Below, piece by piece: positions 1-8,624 of a stretch of DNA of 48,757 nt (its first letter is position 1; each line of letters begins with the position of its first letter). The DNA lies in assembly GCA_012522275.1 (NCBI GenBank), contig JAAYKU010000038.1, positions 1-48,757 of the forward strand. Direction: 5' to 3'. Made by a program: the position numbers and the translations under genes. The notes under the pieces are model-generated. The model was not told where the DNA came from and did not search any database. It saw nothing but the letters and a program-made list of their open reading frames with translations. Source of the DNA: Smithella sp. Its GTDB lineage: Bacteria; Desulfobacterota; Syntrophia; Syntrophales; Smithellaceae.

Positions 1-1201
1 AGGTATAGTAATCCAGATCCGTTATGACAATGTCCTTTTTCATTTTTTCGTAAAGCGGCGTTCCCGGCATCGGCGTGAGCACGGACACGACGGGGACTTC
101 AATTTCACACTCGTCGATAAAGCGCTCCAGGTTTGTAAAATCTTTTTCCGTGTAGTCGGGGGTGGCGATAAAATCCCCCACAATGACAATGCCCAGTTCG
201 TGCAGAATCTCTACGGCCCGTACAATGATGTCCGCCGCGTACTTCTTGTTATAGGCACGCAGGCGCTCGTCGGCCGTATCTTCGAAGCCGACCACCACAG
301 CATAGAGGCCGGCATCTTTCCAGCGTCTGAGCAGATCCGGATGTCTGACAATCGTGTCGGCCCGGACATCGGCAAAATATTTTTTGCTGATACCGGCTTT
401 CAGGATGCTGTCGCACAGTTGCGCTGCCTGATTCGCGTCACCAAAAGTATTGGCGTCCACCAGGCGGATGAAGGGGATATCGCCCAGAAGCAGAATATCA
501 CGCACCACCGCGTCAGCACTGTAAGACAGGTACCTTCCTCCGGCCAGCTGCGGAATCGTGCAAAACGAACATTGATGAGTGCAGCCGTAAGCCGTCATGA
601 CAAAACCCATTGCCAGTCCCAGCTGCTCCAGATGATACCGGCTGCGGTAGCCGGCAACCAGATCGTAGCGCGGCGCGACCTCTTCCATCAAATCCTCCCG
701 ATCAAACAGACGCGCCTTGTATGAAAGGGGACTACCCGGCCGGGTGCGTGCGACGCCCGGAATCGTATCGGTAGAAATTCCCGAAGCCAGGCCCTCGATA
801 AGCCGGGCAAAACTTTTTTTGCCCGGGCCGATGACGATGTAGTCAAACTCGGCCCGATTGAAATAGCCGGGATTGCCGCTTGCGTGATTGCCGCCTGCGA
901 CAATGATCGGACGGCGATGCTGTTTGATTTCGGCGGCCAGGCGGATGACTGTATTGGCCTCGCAGGTCATGGCGGTAAAACCGACCACCTCCGGCTCAAA
1001 CCCGGCAATTACTTCCCCAAGGGCGTCTTCTTCTTCACATTTCCCATCAAAGATCACAACATCATGATCCGACAAAGGACCGGCCAGCACTTCAAGGCTG
1101 AACGGTTCGCCCTTAAACAGCTGCCTCAGCGACGTGATACCGTATCTTTCCTCGGGGATGCTGCGGCCGCAGTTGGGTGGATTCACCAGCAGTATTTTCA
1201 T
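1..1201 (-). CDS. B12-binding-domain radical SAM protein (C-terminus runs off the left edge)
   Basis: Manual minus-strand translation from ATG at 1201: MKILLVNPPNCGRSIPEERYG...; open to window edge; contains YGCTHQCSFCTIPQ (CxxxCxxC radical SAM motif) and an N-terminal B12-binding-like region. Absent from the ORF track because it is not closed at the edge. Confidence 0.88.
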   Translation of the reverse strand, partial: MKILLVNPPNCGRSIPEERYGITSLRQLFKGEPFSLEVLAGPLSDHDVVIFDGKCEEEDALGEVIAGFEPEVVGFTAMTCEANTVIRLAAEIKQHRRPIIVAGGNHASGNPGYFNRAEFDYIVIGPGKKSFARLIEGLASGISTDTIPGVARTRPGSPLSYKARLFDREDLMEEVAPRYDLVAGYRSRYHLEQLGLAMGFVMTAYGCTHQCSFCTIPQLAGGRYLSYSADAVVRDILLLGDIPFIRLVDANTFGDANQAAQLCDSILKAGISKKYFADVRADTIVRHPDLLRRWKDAGLYAVVVGFEDTADERLRAYNKKYAADIIVRAVEILHELGIVIVGDFIATPDYTEKDFTNLERFIDECEIEVPVVSVLTPMPGTPLYEKMKKDIVITDLDYYT

Positions 1202-1251
1202 GCTTTGCTTCTTCGACGTAACCGGAAAATGATTTATTTCACAGGCGCTAC

Positions 1252-1277
1252 AAAAAAGCCCCCCTTTTCAGGGGGGC
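1252..1277 (-). terminator. Rho-independent terminator downstream of tRNA-Phe
   Basis: Minus-strand GCCCCCC-TGAAAA-GGGGGGC followed by TTTTTTG. Confidence 0.85.
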
Positions 1278-1285
1278 ACTTTTAA

Positions 1286-1361
1286 TGGTGGGTCAGGGCA
1301 GAATTGAACTGCCGACACTCGGATTTTCAGTCCGATGCTCTACCGACTGAGCTACCGACCC
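1286..1361 (-). tRNA. tRNA-Phe (GAA), CCA encoded
   Basis: Minus strand GGGTCGGTAGCTCAGTCGGTAGAGCATCGGACTGAAAATCCGAGTGTCGGCAGTTCAATTCTGCCCTGACCCACCA; cloverleaf arms pair, anticodon GAA. Confidence 0.97.
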
Positions 1362-1395
1362 GTTTTGTCAGTTTAACCTGTCAAAAGGCTGAAAA

Positions 1396-1424
1396 CGTCT
1401 ATTAAATCCCCCTTCTTTTGTCAA
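1396..1424 (-). promoter_or_regulatory. Putative sigma-70 promoter for tRNA-Phe
   Basis: Minus-strand TTGACA, 17-nt spacer, TAGACG; the -35 overlaps the stop codon of the upstream RDD gene. Confidence 0.45.
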
Positions 1425-2053
1425 GGTATTTTTTGGACGTCCTCGCCCGCATCACCCACGCCAGAGTGAGCCGGCGGCGTTTTTATTTCCGCCGGCATAA
1501 AGTCTGTTGAGGACTGGTCCACACCCGCGGGCGTTTGAGTTCGGTCAACCCCGGCGGGAATGGTAATGCCCGCGCCACCGGCCGGTATATCGCGTACAAT
1601 CACTACTGTACCGGCAATTTTATCATGCCAGCCCTGCTTCTTTTTGTCGAAACCGATCCAGATATATCCCAGGCAAAAAACAAGACTGGATACCAGATAG
1701 CCGACTGTACGTAAAAAGGCGGTTCCGTATGATATGCGCGTCCCCTCCACGGAAATCACCTGCAGCCCCATCACCCTCTTGCCCGGTGTACGCCCGGTCG
1801 CCCCGTGAAAACAGGTGAAGTAGGCAATATTCAGTACACTGGAAAACGCCCATACCGACATGGATAATGAAGTCATTTGCGCAGGGTCTGTTATTTTCGA
1901 CATCAGCGCGCCCCCGTCACTGGAAAGTGCCCCGGTCACATACGAGACGGTGGCGATGATCATGAGAACGGTAAAGATCGCACTGATGATAAACCCGTCG
2001 ATCATATAGGCGGCAAGGCGCCTCCAGAAACCGGCAAACCGGTAAGTCGTCAT
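1421..2053 (-). CDS. RDD family membrane protein
   Basis: FAGFWRRLAAYMIDGFII...GRTPGKRVMGLQVI pattern typical of RDD domains; hydrophobic segments. Confidence 0.88.
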   Translation of the reverse strand: MTTYRFAGFWRRLAAYMIDGFIISAIFTVLMIIATVSYVTGALSSDGGALMSKITDPAQMTSLSMSVWAFSSVLNIAYFTCFHGATGRTPGKRVMGLQVISVEGTRISYGTAFLRTVGYLVSSLVFCLGYIWIGFDKKKQGWHDKIAGTVVIVRDIPAGGAGITIPAGVDRTQTPAGVDQSSTDFMPAEIKTPPAHSGVGDAGEDVQKIP

Positions 2054-2841
2054 TTAGCACCCCTTTCTGATTGCAGGCCGAATATGCCTTTTTCGTATTG
2101 GATAATGGCCAGAATCGCCATGGCCGCCGTTTCCACTTTTAAAATCTGCCGCCCCAGGGTTACCGGTATAAAACCGGCCTGGCGGGCTTGGGCCACCTCA
2201 TCGCGCGACAGGCCCCCTTCGGGTCCTACGACAATAAAGTAGCGCAAGGCGATGTCATAGGCCGGGTCACTTAAAGCGTCTTTGATGGTCTGCCGCTCTT
2301 CCTCTTCCCAGAAAATCATTTTCCGGGCGTCAGACTGTGCCCGCAGGAGCATCCCCTCGAAAGACACCACAGGCTCCACTTCAGCCACGCTTGCCGAGCC
2401 TGTACAGCGGGATGCTTCCCGGGCAATTTTCTGCCACCGCACGACTCTGGCCGGCGCTTTTTCCCCCGTAAGACGGCTGACTGAACGATCGGCCGTAAAG
2501 GGAATGATCACATCCGCACCCAGCTCGGCCACCCCTTTTACAATCAGATCCATCTTGTTTCCCTTCGGGAGCGCCTGGGCCAGTGTGATACTGATATGCT
2601 TACTTGTGTGTGGGAGTGCTTTTTCCAGCGCGACACATACGCCGGAGGAAGTGAAGCTTTCAATGCGGGCTTCAAAATCGTGACCGTACCCGTCAAATAT
2701 TATGACCCGGTCTCCGGGATTGAGGCGTAAAACGGTTTTCAGATAGCGCCGGTTGTCCGCCCCCAGCTCGCAGGAGGAAGCATTTTGCAATGTCCGGGAA
2801 CTGTAGATACGCGGCAGAGTCAAAGTCAGGTTTTCCCTCAA
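2050..2841 (-). CDS. rsmE: 16S rRNA (uracil-1498-N3)-methyltransferase RsmE
   Basis: RIYSSRTL..., ALPKGNKMDLIVKGVAELGADVIIPF, FIVVGPEGGLSRDEV, LGRQILKVETAAMAIL motifs. Confidence 0.95.
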   Translation of the reverse strand: MRENLTLTLPRIYSSRTLQNASSCELGADNRRYLKTVLRLNPGDRVIIFDGYGHDFEARIESFTSSGVCVALEKALPHTSKHISITLAQALPKGNKMDLIVKGVAELGADVIIPFTADRSVSRLTGEKAPARVVRWQKIAREASRCTGSASVAEVEPVVSFEGMLLRAQSDARKMIFWEEEERQTIKDALSDPAYDIALRYFIVVGPEGGLSRDEVAQARQAGFIPVTLGRQILKVETAAMAILAIIQYEKGIFGLQSERGAK

Positions 2842-2862
2842 AGATTTTACACGAAAAATACG

Positions 2863-3807
2863 TCAGCTTTTACCGTCCGATTGGTTCTTTTTCAGCACGT
2901 AACAGACCCATTCTTTTTCGGCCAGTCTCTCCACGCAGTGCAGGGGCTTTTTGATGAAATGCCTTTCCATGGCCGGAATATCCTGTTCAACAATGCCGGA
3001 AATTATCAGGTAACCGTCGGGCATCAGTATTTTGATCAGGGACGTCCTGAGTTTCATCAGCAGTTTGGAAGTCAGATTGGCGATAATCAGATTGCGCGGT
3101 TCACGGATATGCGCCGCGTCGTCATGGACAATGCGCAGACACTGGTCCACTCCGTTAATAACGGCGTTTTCAGCCGCGATTTCCGTGGCTTTGGGGTCGT
3201 TATCCACGCAAATAACATCCTGCGCCCCCATTTTAGCGGCCGTGATGCCCAGAATGCCCGTGCCGCACCCGACATCGAGCACCTTCCATTTTTCAACGGA
3301 CCTGTCCTTCAAAATGGTATTTTCAATCGCCTCCATGCACATGCGGGTGGAAGCATGCTGGCCTGTGCCGAAGGCCATGCCCGGGTCGATTTCCACGACT
3401 ATATCGCGGCTCGAGGGCGTATATCTTTCCCAGGTGGGCTTGACTACGATATTTTTGCACACGCGCACCGGCTTGAAATATTTTTTCCACTGCTGCCCCC
3501 AGTCCGGGTCGGAAATAATCTCCGTTACGAGCGTCGGTGTGCCGGCCTCGGGGAAAATCTCCTCGAGCCTTGCAAGATACCTGTGCACGGCGGAAATCCG
3601 CTTTTCGTTTCCGGCGCCTGATGTGAAAAAAGCCTGAACCACTTCCATATCGCCGGGTTCAGGATGATCGTTTCCGGGCGGCAGAAGCGATTCCGAAAAC
3701 ACACCCTGTGCACCGGCTTCTTCCAGAAAGTTGGTCAGCGCATCGGTGAGTTCCGCAGGCGCGGTAATTTCAATTTTCAGCCACTTTTCCGGAGTTTTCT
3801 GGGTCAT
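2863..3807 (-). CDS. prmA: Ribosomal protein L11 methyltransferase PrmA
   Basis: DPGMAFGTGQHASTRMCMEAIE, VLDVGCGTGILGITAAKMGA, NLIIANLTSKLL motifs. Confidence 0.95.
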   Translation of the reverse strand: MTQKTPEKWLKIEITAPAELTDALTNFLEEAGAQGVFSESLLPPGNDHPEPGDMEVVQAFFTSGAGNEKRISAVHRYLARLEEIFPEAGTPTLVTEIISDPDWGQQWKKYFKPVRVCKNIVVKPTWERYTPSSRDIVVEIDPGMAFGTGQHASTRMCMEAIENTILKDRSVEKWKVLDVGCGTGILGITAAKMGAQDVICVDNDPKATEIAAENAVINGVDQCLRIVHDDAAHIREPRNLIIANLTSKLLMKLRTSLIKILMPDGYLIISGIVEQDIPAMERHFIKKPLHCVERLAEKEWVCYVLKKNQSDGKS

Positions 3808-4077
3808 GTTTGAGCCTTCAATGAGTGGTTTTTAAAATCTTTCTGTTACATATCCTGTTTTCTGTAATAATTCAACGGCCTGTCGTTTTTTTATCCCTTC
3901 GGATTATTGACTTTTTTAGAAAACTGCCTTACAATAAATCATCTTTATCTATTGACTCACGATTCTCAACCCAGAATTCTGCAAATTGCATTTTGAAACA
4001 GCGCTTGCCGTAGTGTCGTTCAAAAAGAGCCGGAGGTGTTGACTTGTTTTTTATCGCACCCGTCTCGGAAAGGAAAA

Positions 4078-4285
4078 ATGTTCGTAAGATTCATCACCTG
4101 TGAGAATTGCGGCCGCAAAGACACGCCGGGAAGCCAGCCCGTTTTCCACAACCCGGAGAGCACGCCTTGTGAAGCAGGTTCATTTGTACAAGTGTCGCGT
4201 GCTGCGTGAGACCCCTGATGATTGGGGCAAAGATGAGCGTTTAGCAGGCCTGCGGGATGACGGCAGATGTCCGTTACCGCGATAA
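4078..4285 (+). pseudogene. Possible small zinc-ribbon protein gene split by a +1 frameshift
   Basis: ATG at 4078 with AAAGGAAAA upstream: MFVRFITCENCGRKDTPGSQPVFHNPESTPCEAG..., TGA at 4207; frame +1 continues HLYKCRVLRETPDDWGKDERLAGLRDDGRCPLPR to TAA at 4285. Confidence 0.4.
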
Positions 4286-4324
4286 TGTCATTGACCTTCA
4301 ACCATTTTTAAAAGGAGGCTTACC

Positions 4325-4597
4325 ATGGACCAGAAACAAATTATGAAACAGGTGCTGGATTTCAATCAGCGGGCTTTCAACAACACCTTTACCGCCTTGT
4401 CAACGCTGCAGGATGAAACGGAATCTTTCCTCACCCGCTTTATGGAGAAATCAAACTTTATCACACCTGAAGGCAAGAGAATCGTTCAGCAGTTCACCGA
4501 TGCATACCGTAAGGGAAGAAATGATTTCAAGGCTTTGGCGGACGAAAACTATCGCAAGGCACATGAGTATTTCGTTCCGGCAGACAAAAAACAGTAG
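4325..4597 (+). CDS. Phasin-like small protein
   Basis: 90 aa, helical amphipathic MDQKQIMKQVLDFNQRAFNNTFTALSTLQDETESFLTRFME...; RBS AAAGGAGG upstream. Confidence 0.65.
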   Translation: MDQKQIMKQVLDFNQRAFNNTFTALSTLQDETESFLTRFMEKSNFITPEGKRIVQQFTDAYRKGRNDFKALADENYRKAHEYFVPADKKQ

Positions 4598-4639
4598 GCT
4601 TTCGATCTGAGCCGACCGATGATTAATTGTCCAAAAAGC

Positions 4640-4711
4640 CGCGGACGGGGAGAGGATAATCAACATCCTGCCTTCCCGTCCGCGCCCGGCTTAAAAATCA
4701 AACCGGGCGCG
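4640..4711 (+). terminator. Two overlapping perfect hairpins downstream of the phasin-like gene
   Basis: CGCGGACGGG(4640-4649)/CCCGTCCGCG(4675-4684) and CGCGCCCGG(4681-4689)/CCGGGCGCG(4703-4711) share 4681-4684. Confidence 0.5.
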
Positions 4712-4898
4712 ACTTTGAGCCCGCTTGGTGCTTGACACGGGGGAATCCGGTATTTTCAGCGTGTTCTGAATGCCGGTTTTCACCAACATGACGATGTTGA
4801 CGGCTTCTTCCCAAAGAAACCTATTTACCAGAGTTCGTTGCAGGGTGGGTCAGTTTTGGATTATCACAACCACCATCCGGCTTATACATTCCAATCTC

Positions 4899-5492
4899 CT
4901 AACCTTTATCCTCTTTCCTGAAAAATCCTTCCATGGCAATTTCGGAGATGCTTTTTCGTGACGAAGGAAATTCACGTTCCTGCTGATAATCGGGCAGGTT
5001 TTCTTTTTTACCGGGCTTGCCTACGGCAATCATCGCTTCCACGGCGTAGCCTTCCGGCACATGCAGCTCTTTTTGCGCTCTCTCGTAGCTGAAGCCCTGC
5101 ATGCCATGCACAACCAGTTTTTTCATCGAGCCCTGCAGGGCAAGGCTTGCCCAGGCGGCGCCCGTATCAAAGGAATGTGTGCGGGATGGTCTTCCCGAGT
5201 CAAACGTAGTTTTGGAAACGACGACTATCAACACGGCTGCGTTTTTCGCCCAGTTTTGATTTCCCTCGTCCAGGAGAGAGAAGAGTTTTTCCCAGTGGGG
5301 CGTATCGCGCCTGGCGTAAATAAACCGCCAGGGCTGGTTATTATTGGACGAGGGTGCCCAGCGGGCGGCCTCCAACAATGTTTTGAGGGTCGTCTCGTCC
5401 AGCGCCTCACCGGACATGGCGCGCGGCGACCAGCGGCTGATGAATATTTCGTCCACATCATTTTCCCTTTTTCGAAATTCATAGATGTTCAT
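4899..5492 (-). CDS. Nitroreductase family protein
   Basis: SRWSPRAMSGEALDETTLKTLLEAARWAPSSNNNQPWRFIYARRD is the classic nitroreductase N-terminus; start chosen at MNIYEFRKREN (the ORF in the track extends to 5531). Confidence 0.92.
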   Translation of the reverse strand: MNIYEFRKRENDVDEIFISRWSPRAMSGEALDETTLKTLLEAARWAPSSNNNQPWRFIYARRDTPHWEKLFSLLDEGNQNWAKNAAVLIVVVSKTTFDSGRPSRTHSFDTGAAWASLALQGSMKKLVVHGMQGFSYERAQKELHVPEGYAVEAMIAVGKPGKKENLPDYQQEREFPSSRKSISEIAMEGFFRKEDKG

Positions 5493-5656
5493 AGATGACC
5501 TCCGTGCCTTGTGTATTTGCCTTATGGGCATTGTCTCACATCAGCGCCCTCAGGGCAAACACTGCCGTCACAGGGACTGAATTCAAATGATTTCTCCAGC
5601 TGCCGCACCATCATATCTTTTGAAAATAATGATTTAAAAAATATTGAGACGACGGC

Positions 5657-5685
5657 TTGACTTTCCGGATTTAAAAATATATAAG
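5657..5685 (+). promoter_or_regulatory. Putative sigma-70 promoter for tRNA-Glu
   Basis: TTGACT, 17-nt spacer, TATAAG followed by a GCGC discriminator, upstream of the tRNA. Confidence 0.7.
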
Positions 5686-5716
5686 GCGCAACTTGCTTGA
5701 ATTGCAGGTCCGAGAC

Positions 5717-5792
5717 GTCCCCATCGTCTAGAGGCCTAGGACACGGGCCTTTCACGCCTGTAACCGGGGTTCGACTCCCCGTGGGGACGCCA
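5717..5792 (+). tRNA. tRNA-Glu (UUC), CCA encoded
   Basis: GTCCCCATCGTCTAGAGGCCTAGGACACGGGCCTTTCACGCCTGTAACCGGGGTTCGACTCCCCGTGGGGACGCCA; acceptor GTCCCCA/TGGGGAC, anticodon TTC. Confidence 0.97.
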
Positions 5793-5799
5793 AAATATA

Positions 5800-5832
5800 A
5801 AAGGCAGACCGTCTTAACGGTCTGCCTTTTTT
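5800..5832 (+). terminator. Rho-independent terminator after tRNA-Glu
   Basis: AAAGGCAGACCGTCTTAACGGTCTGCCTTTTTT. Confidence 0.9.
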
Positions 5833-5901
5833 CATTTCACCAAAACATATCTCTGGCCGGTGTTCCGGTCTGTAACGAAGGCTTACGCTGACGCCGAATC
5901 C

Positions 5902-6732
5902 TCATCGGGCGGCCGCTTTTTCTTCCATCTGCCTCTTAATATGCTCCATCGCCAGCTTCCTGGCCGTAGCATTTTTGAAAGGACTTATCGGGGACAGCTG
6001 ACGCAAAAAAACAATTTCTTCGTCTTTAGGAACCGGAAACGATCCGAGCGGGTCGGCAACTTTCAACTCCCAGGGGATATCGGCACGGACCTCATCGAGG
6101 TTAACTCCGGGGAAAAGGGCATCGAGATACATTTCTTTTGTCTGGGGATCAAATTTGAAAATCCCCTTCGGCGTGATCAGTATGTCGGGTCCCGACCCGG
6201 GCGTGTAGCGGCCGGATTTATCACGTTCATCGCCCCCTCCCAAATACCCGGGTGAAGTCATGTAGGGCAATTTTTCGACAAATCCCCGGCCTTTCATCGT
6301 CAATATGGTTTTTTTGGCGTAGGCATAAAATTCCGGAGCCCCGCCGGCCGCTGTAACACGCTGCGCCTCGGGAGGTATCCCCAGAAAGGACGTATTGATA
6401 TTACCGTACTTGTCGATCTGGCCGACACCCAGAAAGGCCTTATCAAGGTATCCGGCATACGCAATAGTGGTAAAGACACTGAACAGATCAATGGCATAGC
6501 CGTATCCCCGCGTGGCGGTCGCATCGGCAACGTTGGTGGGCAAAGTGCGCGGTTCGAAATCGACTATGCCGGACTCCATCAGCAAAACTGCTTCCGGGGC
6601 GTGCGTATTTTTGGCCACCGCTCCGGCGAGAATGGGCATGCCGATGCCCAAAACAACTACATCACCGTTTTTAATCTGCCGGGCCGCGGTAACAATCAGT
6701 AACTCTTCTTTCGTGATTTGCTTACTTAACAT
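5902..6732 (-). CDS. CoA-transferase family I, subunit B (glutaconate CoA-transferase-like)
   Basis: MLSKQITKEELLIVTAARQIKNGDVVVLGIGMPILAGAVAKN..., LLMESGIVDFEPR; adjacent to and overlapping subunit A. Confidence 0.85.
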   Translation of the reverse strand: MLSKQITKEELLIVTAARQIKNGDVVVLGIGMPILAGAVAKNTHAPEAVLLMESGIVDFEPRTLPTNVADATATRGYGYAIDLFSVFTTIAYAGYLDKAFLGVGQIDKYGNINTSFLGIPPEAQRVTAAGGAPEFYAYAKKTILTMKGRGFVEKLPYMTSPGYLGGGDERDKSGRYTPGSGPDILITPKGIFKFDPQTKEMYLDALFPGVNLDEVRADIPWELKVADPLGSFPVPKDEEIVFLRQLSPISPFKNATARKLAMEHIKRQMEEKAAAR

Positions 6733-7777
6733 CGACAAGGTCTCCTTTCTCAACAATCAATTGCTCCAGGCCGGCCATATCCACACCCAAATGTATGGAC
6801 TTTCCATAGGTATCCCAGCCGGACTCGAAGGCCACTCCATAATTTGCCGGAGCGGAATAGTATGATTTGGCCTGAAAACGGTGCAACGTCTCTACACCAA
6901 AGACATCTATGTAATGCTTGATGTAGGACGCGCGATCCGGCAGACCATAGATCCATTCATCAAACATCGAACGAAGCCCCTCTTCAGAGGAAAATGCCCC
7001 CTCAATAACCCGCAGCATTACCGTGTCCGGATTTCTATAACCGGGCAGCTCAGAAGGGTGACACCCATAAGGTTCTTCAATCACCGCGCTGACACGGAAG
7101 CCCGGCACGATGGTATGATGAGGGCTGGATTTGATGATATCGAAATCGACGAGCTCCTCGCAACTGACAATGATCGTTTTGCTGGCCAGGCAGGCATGTA
7201 CCGTGGATCCGAGACCTCCCCAGTGCTGGGCGTTTCCGTGCTTGTCCGCCCTTTGCACATGCAAAAGACAAACATCGGGATTGGCGGCCGGGACCACGGG
7301 AATTTCCCTTCCCGTAAAGGGACAGCGCACGACGCCGAATTTGTTTTCGCCCATGTAGTCTCTTATCTTAAAAACATCGGAATCCATGATGGCCGGTAAA
7401 ACGGGCATAAAGGAATAGCCTTGGGCTCCGGCAGCCAGCCGCGCATTATACGTAAAATTACTGTAGTCTTCGACCTGGAGCTTACCGGCCCTCTGGTATC
7501 TCTCCACCATACTGCCGGCGCCTCTGCCCCCCCATTTATGCACAAAGGCAGTGCACAATTTTTCCACTCCACCGCTGGCAATCATGAATTCAACATCCGC
7601 CGCACCGGATTGGCTGTACCAGGTAAGCCCCTTTCTCCCCTGACGGATGACCTCGAAAATCAGACTAAGCGGGAGAGATTCCGTGTAGTTTCCGGTGATA
7701 ACGGTATTGCCGTCGTGCACAAAACGGCTGACGGCCTCCTTTGCGGTCATCACCTTGGATGAACCAAAATCATTCAT
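6722..7777 (-). CDS. CoA-transferase family I, subunit A (glutaconate CoA-transferase-like)
   Basis: MNDFGSSKVMTAKEAVSRFVHDGNTVITGNYTESLPLSLIFEVIRQG...; overlaps the start of subunit B. Confidence 0.85.
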   Translation of the reverse strand: MNDFGSSKVMTAKEAVSRFVHDGNTVITGNYTESLPLSLIFEVIRQGRKGLTWYSQSGAADVEFMIASGGVEKLCTAFVHKWGGRGAGSMVERYQRAGKLQVEDYSNFTYNARLAAGAQGYSFMPVLPAIMDSDVFKIRDYMGENKFGVVRCPFTGREIPVVPAANPDVCLLHVQRADKHGNAQHWGGLGSTVHACLASKTIIVSCEELVDFDIIKSSPHHTIVPGFRVSAVIEEPYGCHPSELPGYRNPDTVMLRVIEGAFSSEEGLRSMFDEWIYGLPDRASYIKHYIDVFGVETLHRFQAKSYYSAPANYGVAFESGWDTYGKSIHLGVDMAGLEQLIVEKGDLVDVK

Positions 7778-8009
7778 AAATATATCCTCCTTTTTATATT
7801 TCGTAATCTCTTAACGTGCCCGTATTAACACCACTTTGCCCTTTCTCAAAATCCTTTTTAAACATGTCTGATTTCTTTGTACTTTTGATAAAGGCAGATA
7901 CAATTATGTAATCAGTGCTGAGTCGGTAAAAAGTCCGGATGCTGCGTCACGCCGGGGTGCGAGCAAGAGGGTATCGGTCATAAAGAGAGTAACGGCCACA
8001 TTTGCTCAG

Positions 8010-8058
8010 TAACCCATTACCAATTACCCGTTTCCCATAACCTGTTTCTCATTTACGC
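8010..8058. repeat. Degenerate heptanucleotide-periodic repeat array
   Basis: TAACCCA TTACCAA TTACCCG TTTCCCA TAACCTG TTTCTCA TTTACGC (7 x 7 nt). Confidence 0.6.
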
Positions 8059-8202
8059 ACCTTGCCGACGGAGCTTTTTACGAAGCTGTCTCCACTTGTC
8101 ATATTTCTACTTTTTCGAAAGAACTATTAATGGCCGTATAAACAACAGGAGGGATTCAAAAGCCTGCTGCAGAAGCGCGTGTTATATTACGAACAGATTG
8201 AT

Positions 8203-8393
8203 ATTATTCCTCCGGCAATTAAAGAGGCAAATATTCCGCCTTTTTGAATGTCCCCCTTTGGAGGGGGCCAGGGGGAGGAATCACGCAATTTTACAACCTG
8301 TTTTCTTCCACCTCCGGCCCGCTAAAGCGGGCCACCTCCGCCAGCGGAGGACATACAGAAAGTATTTATATATTTAATTGCCGGAGTAATAAT
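8203..8393. repeat. 191-bp segment bounded by 21-bp inverted repeats (one mismatch)
   Basis: ATTATTCCTCCGGCAATTAAA (8203-8223) versus TTTAATTGCCGGAGTAATAAT (8373-8393); interior holds two palindromic repeats. Confidence 0.7.
8307..8351 (-). repeat. Dispersed REP-like palindrome, copy A
   Basis: Minus-strand TCCTCCGCTGGCGGAGGTGGCCCGCTTTAGCGGGCCGGAGGTGGA; same core at 31768 and 47895. Confidence 0.8.
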
Positions 8394-8558
8394 CGAATCA
8401 CAATACGGGGAACCGATCATTTTGAAATCTAATGACTCGATATTGTTTTTTGACCTCAAAAGGTAAATGCCGCATCTCGACGATACTCATCTACCGAGTC
8501 TGTGGTTGACAAGAAATGCAATGATTTGCTTTTTTTCAGGCAGGCACCTGCGTACAAA

Positions 8559-8596
8559 GAAAGGACAAACTGTGTTTTACAGTTTGCCCTTTTTCC
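8559..8596. terminator. Likely (bi)directional terminator hairpin downstream of the 8625-8990 gene
   Basis: GAAAGGACAAACTGTGTTTTACAGTTTGCCCTTTTT; stem AAACTGT/ACAGTTT flanked by A/T runs. Confidence 0.7.
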
Positions 8597-8624
8597 CAGT
8601 ACAATGTTCAAGTGCGCCATTTCC

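Noticed and set aside
200-1285. Plus-strand ORFs 200..724 and 884..1285
   Set aside because: Antisense to the radical SAM protein, which has a full CxxxCxxC motif and a long open frame.
4732-4920. Open stretch HGGIRYFQRVLNAGFHQHDDVDGFFPKKPIYQSSLQGG... preceded by TGA (considered as a second Sec protein) and ORF 4770..4961
   Set aside because: No start codon in frame, no recognisable domain upstream of the TGA, no obvious SECIS hairpin; insufficient support.
5522-5755. 77-aa minus-strand ORF upstream of nitroreductase
   Set aside because: Overlaps the tRNA-Glu gene and its promoter; no family resemblance.
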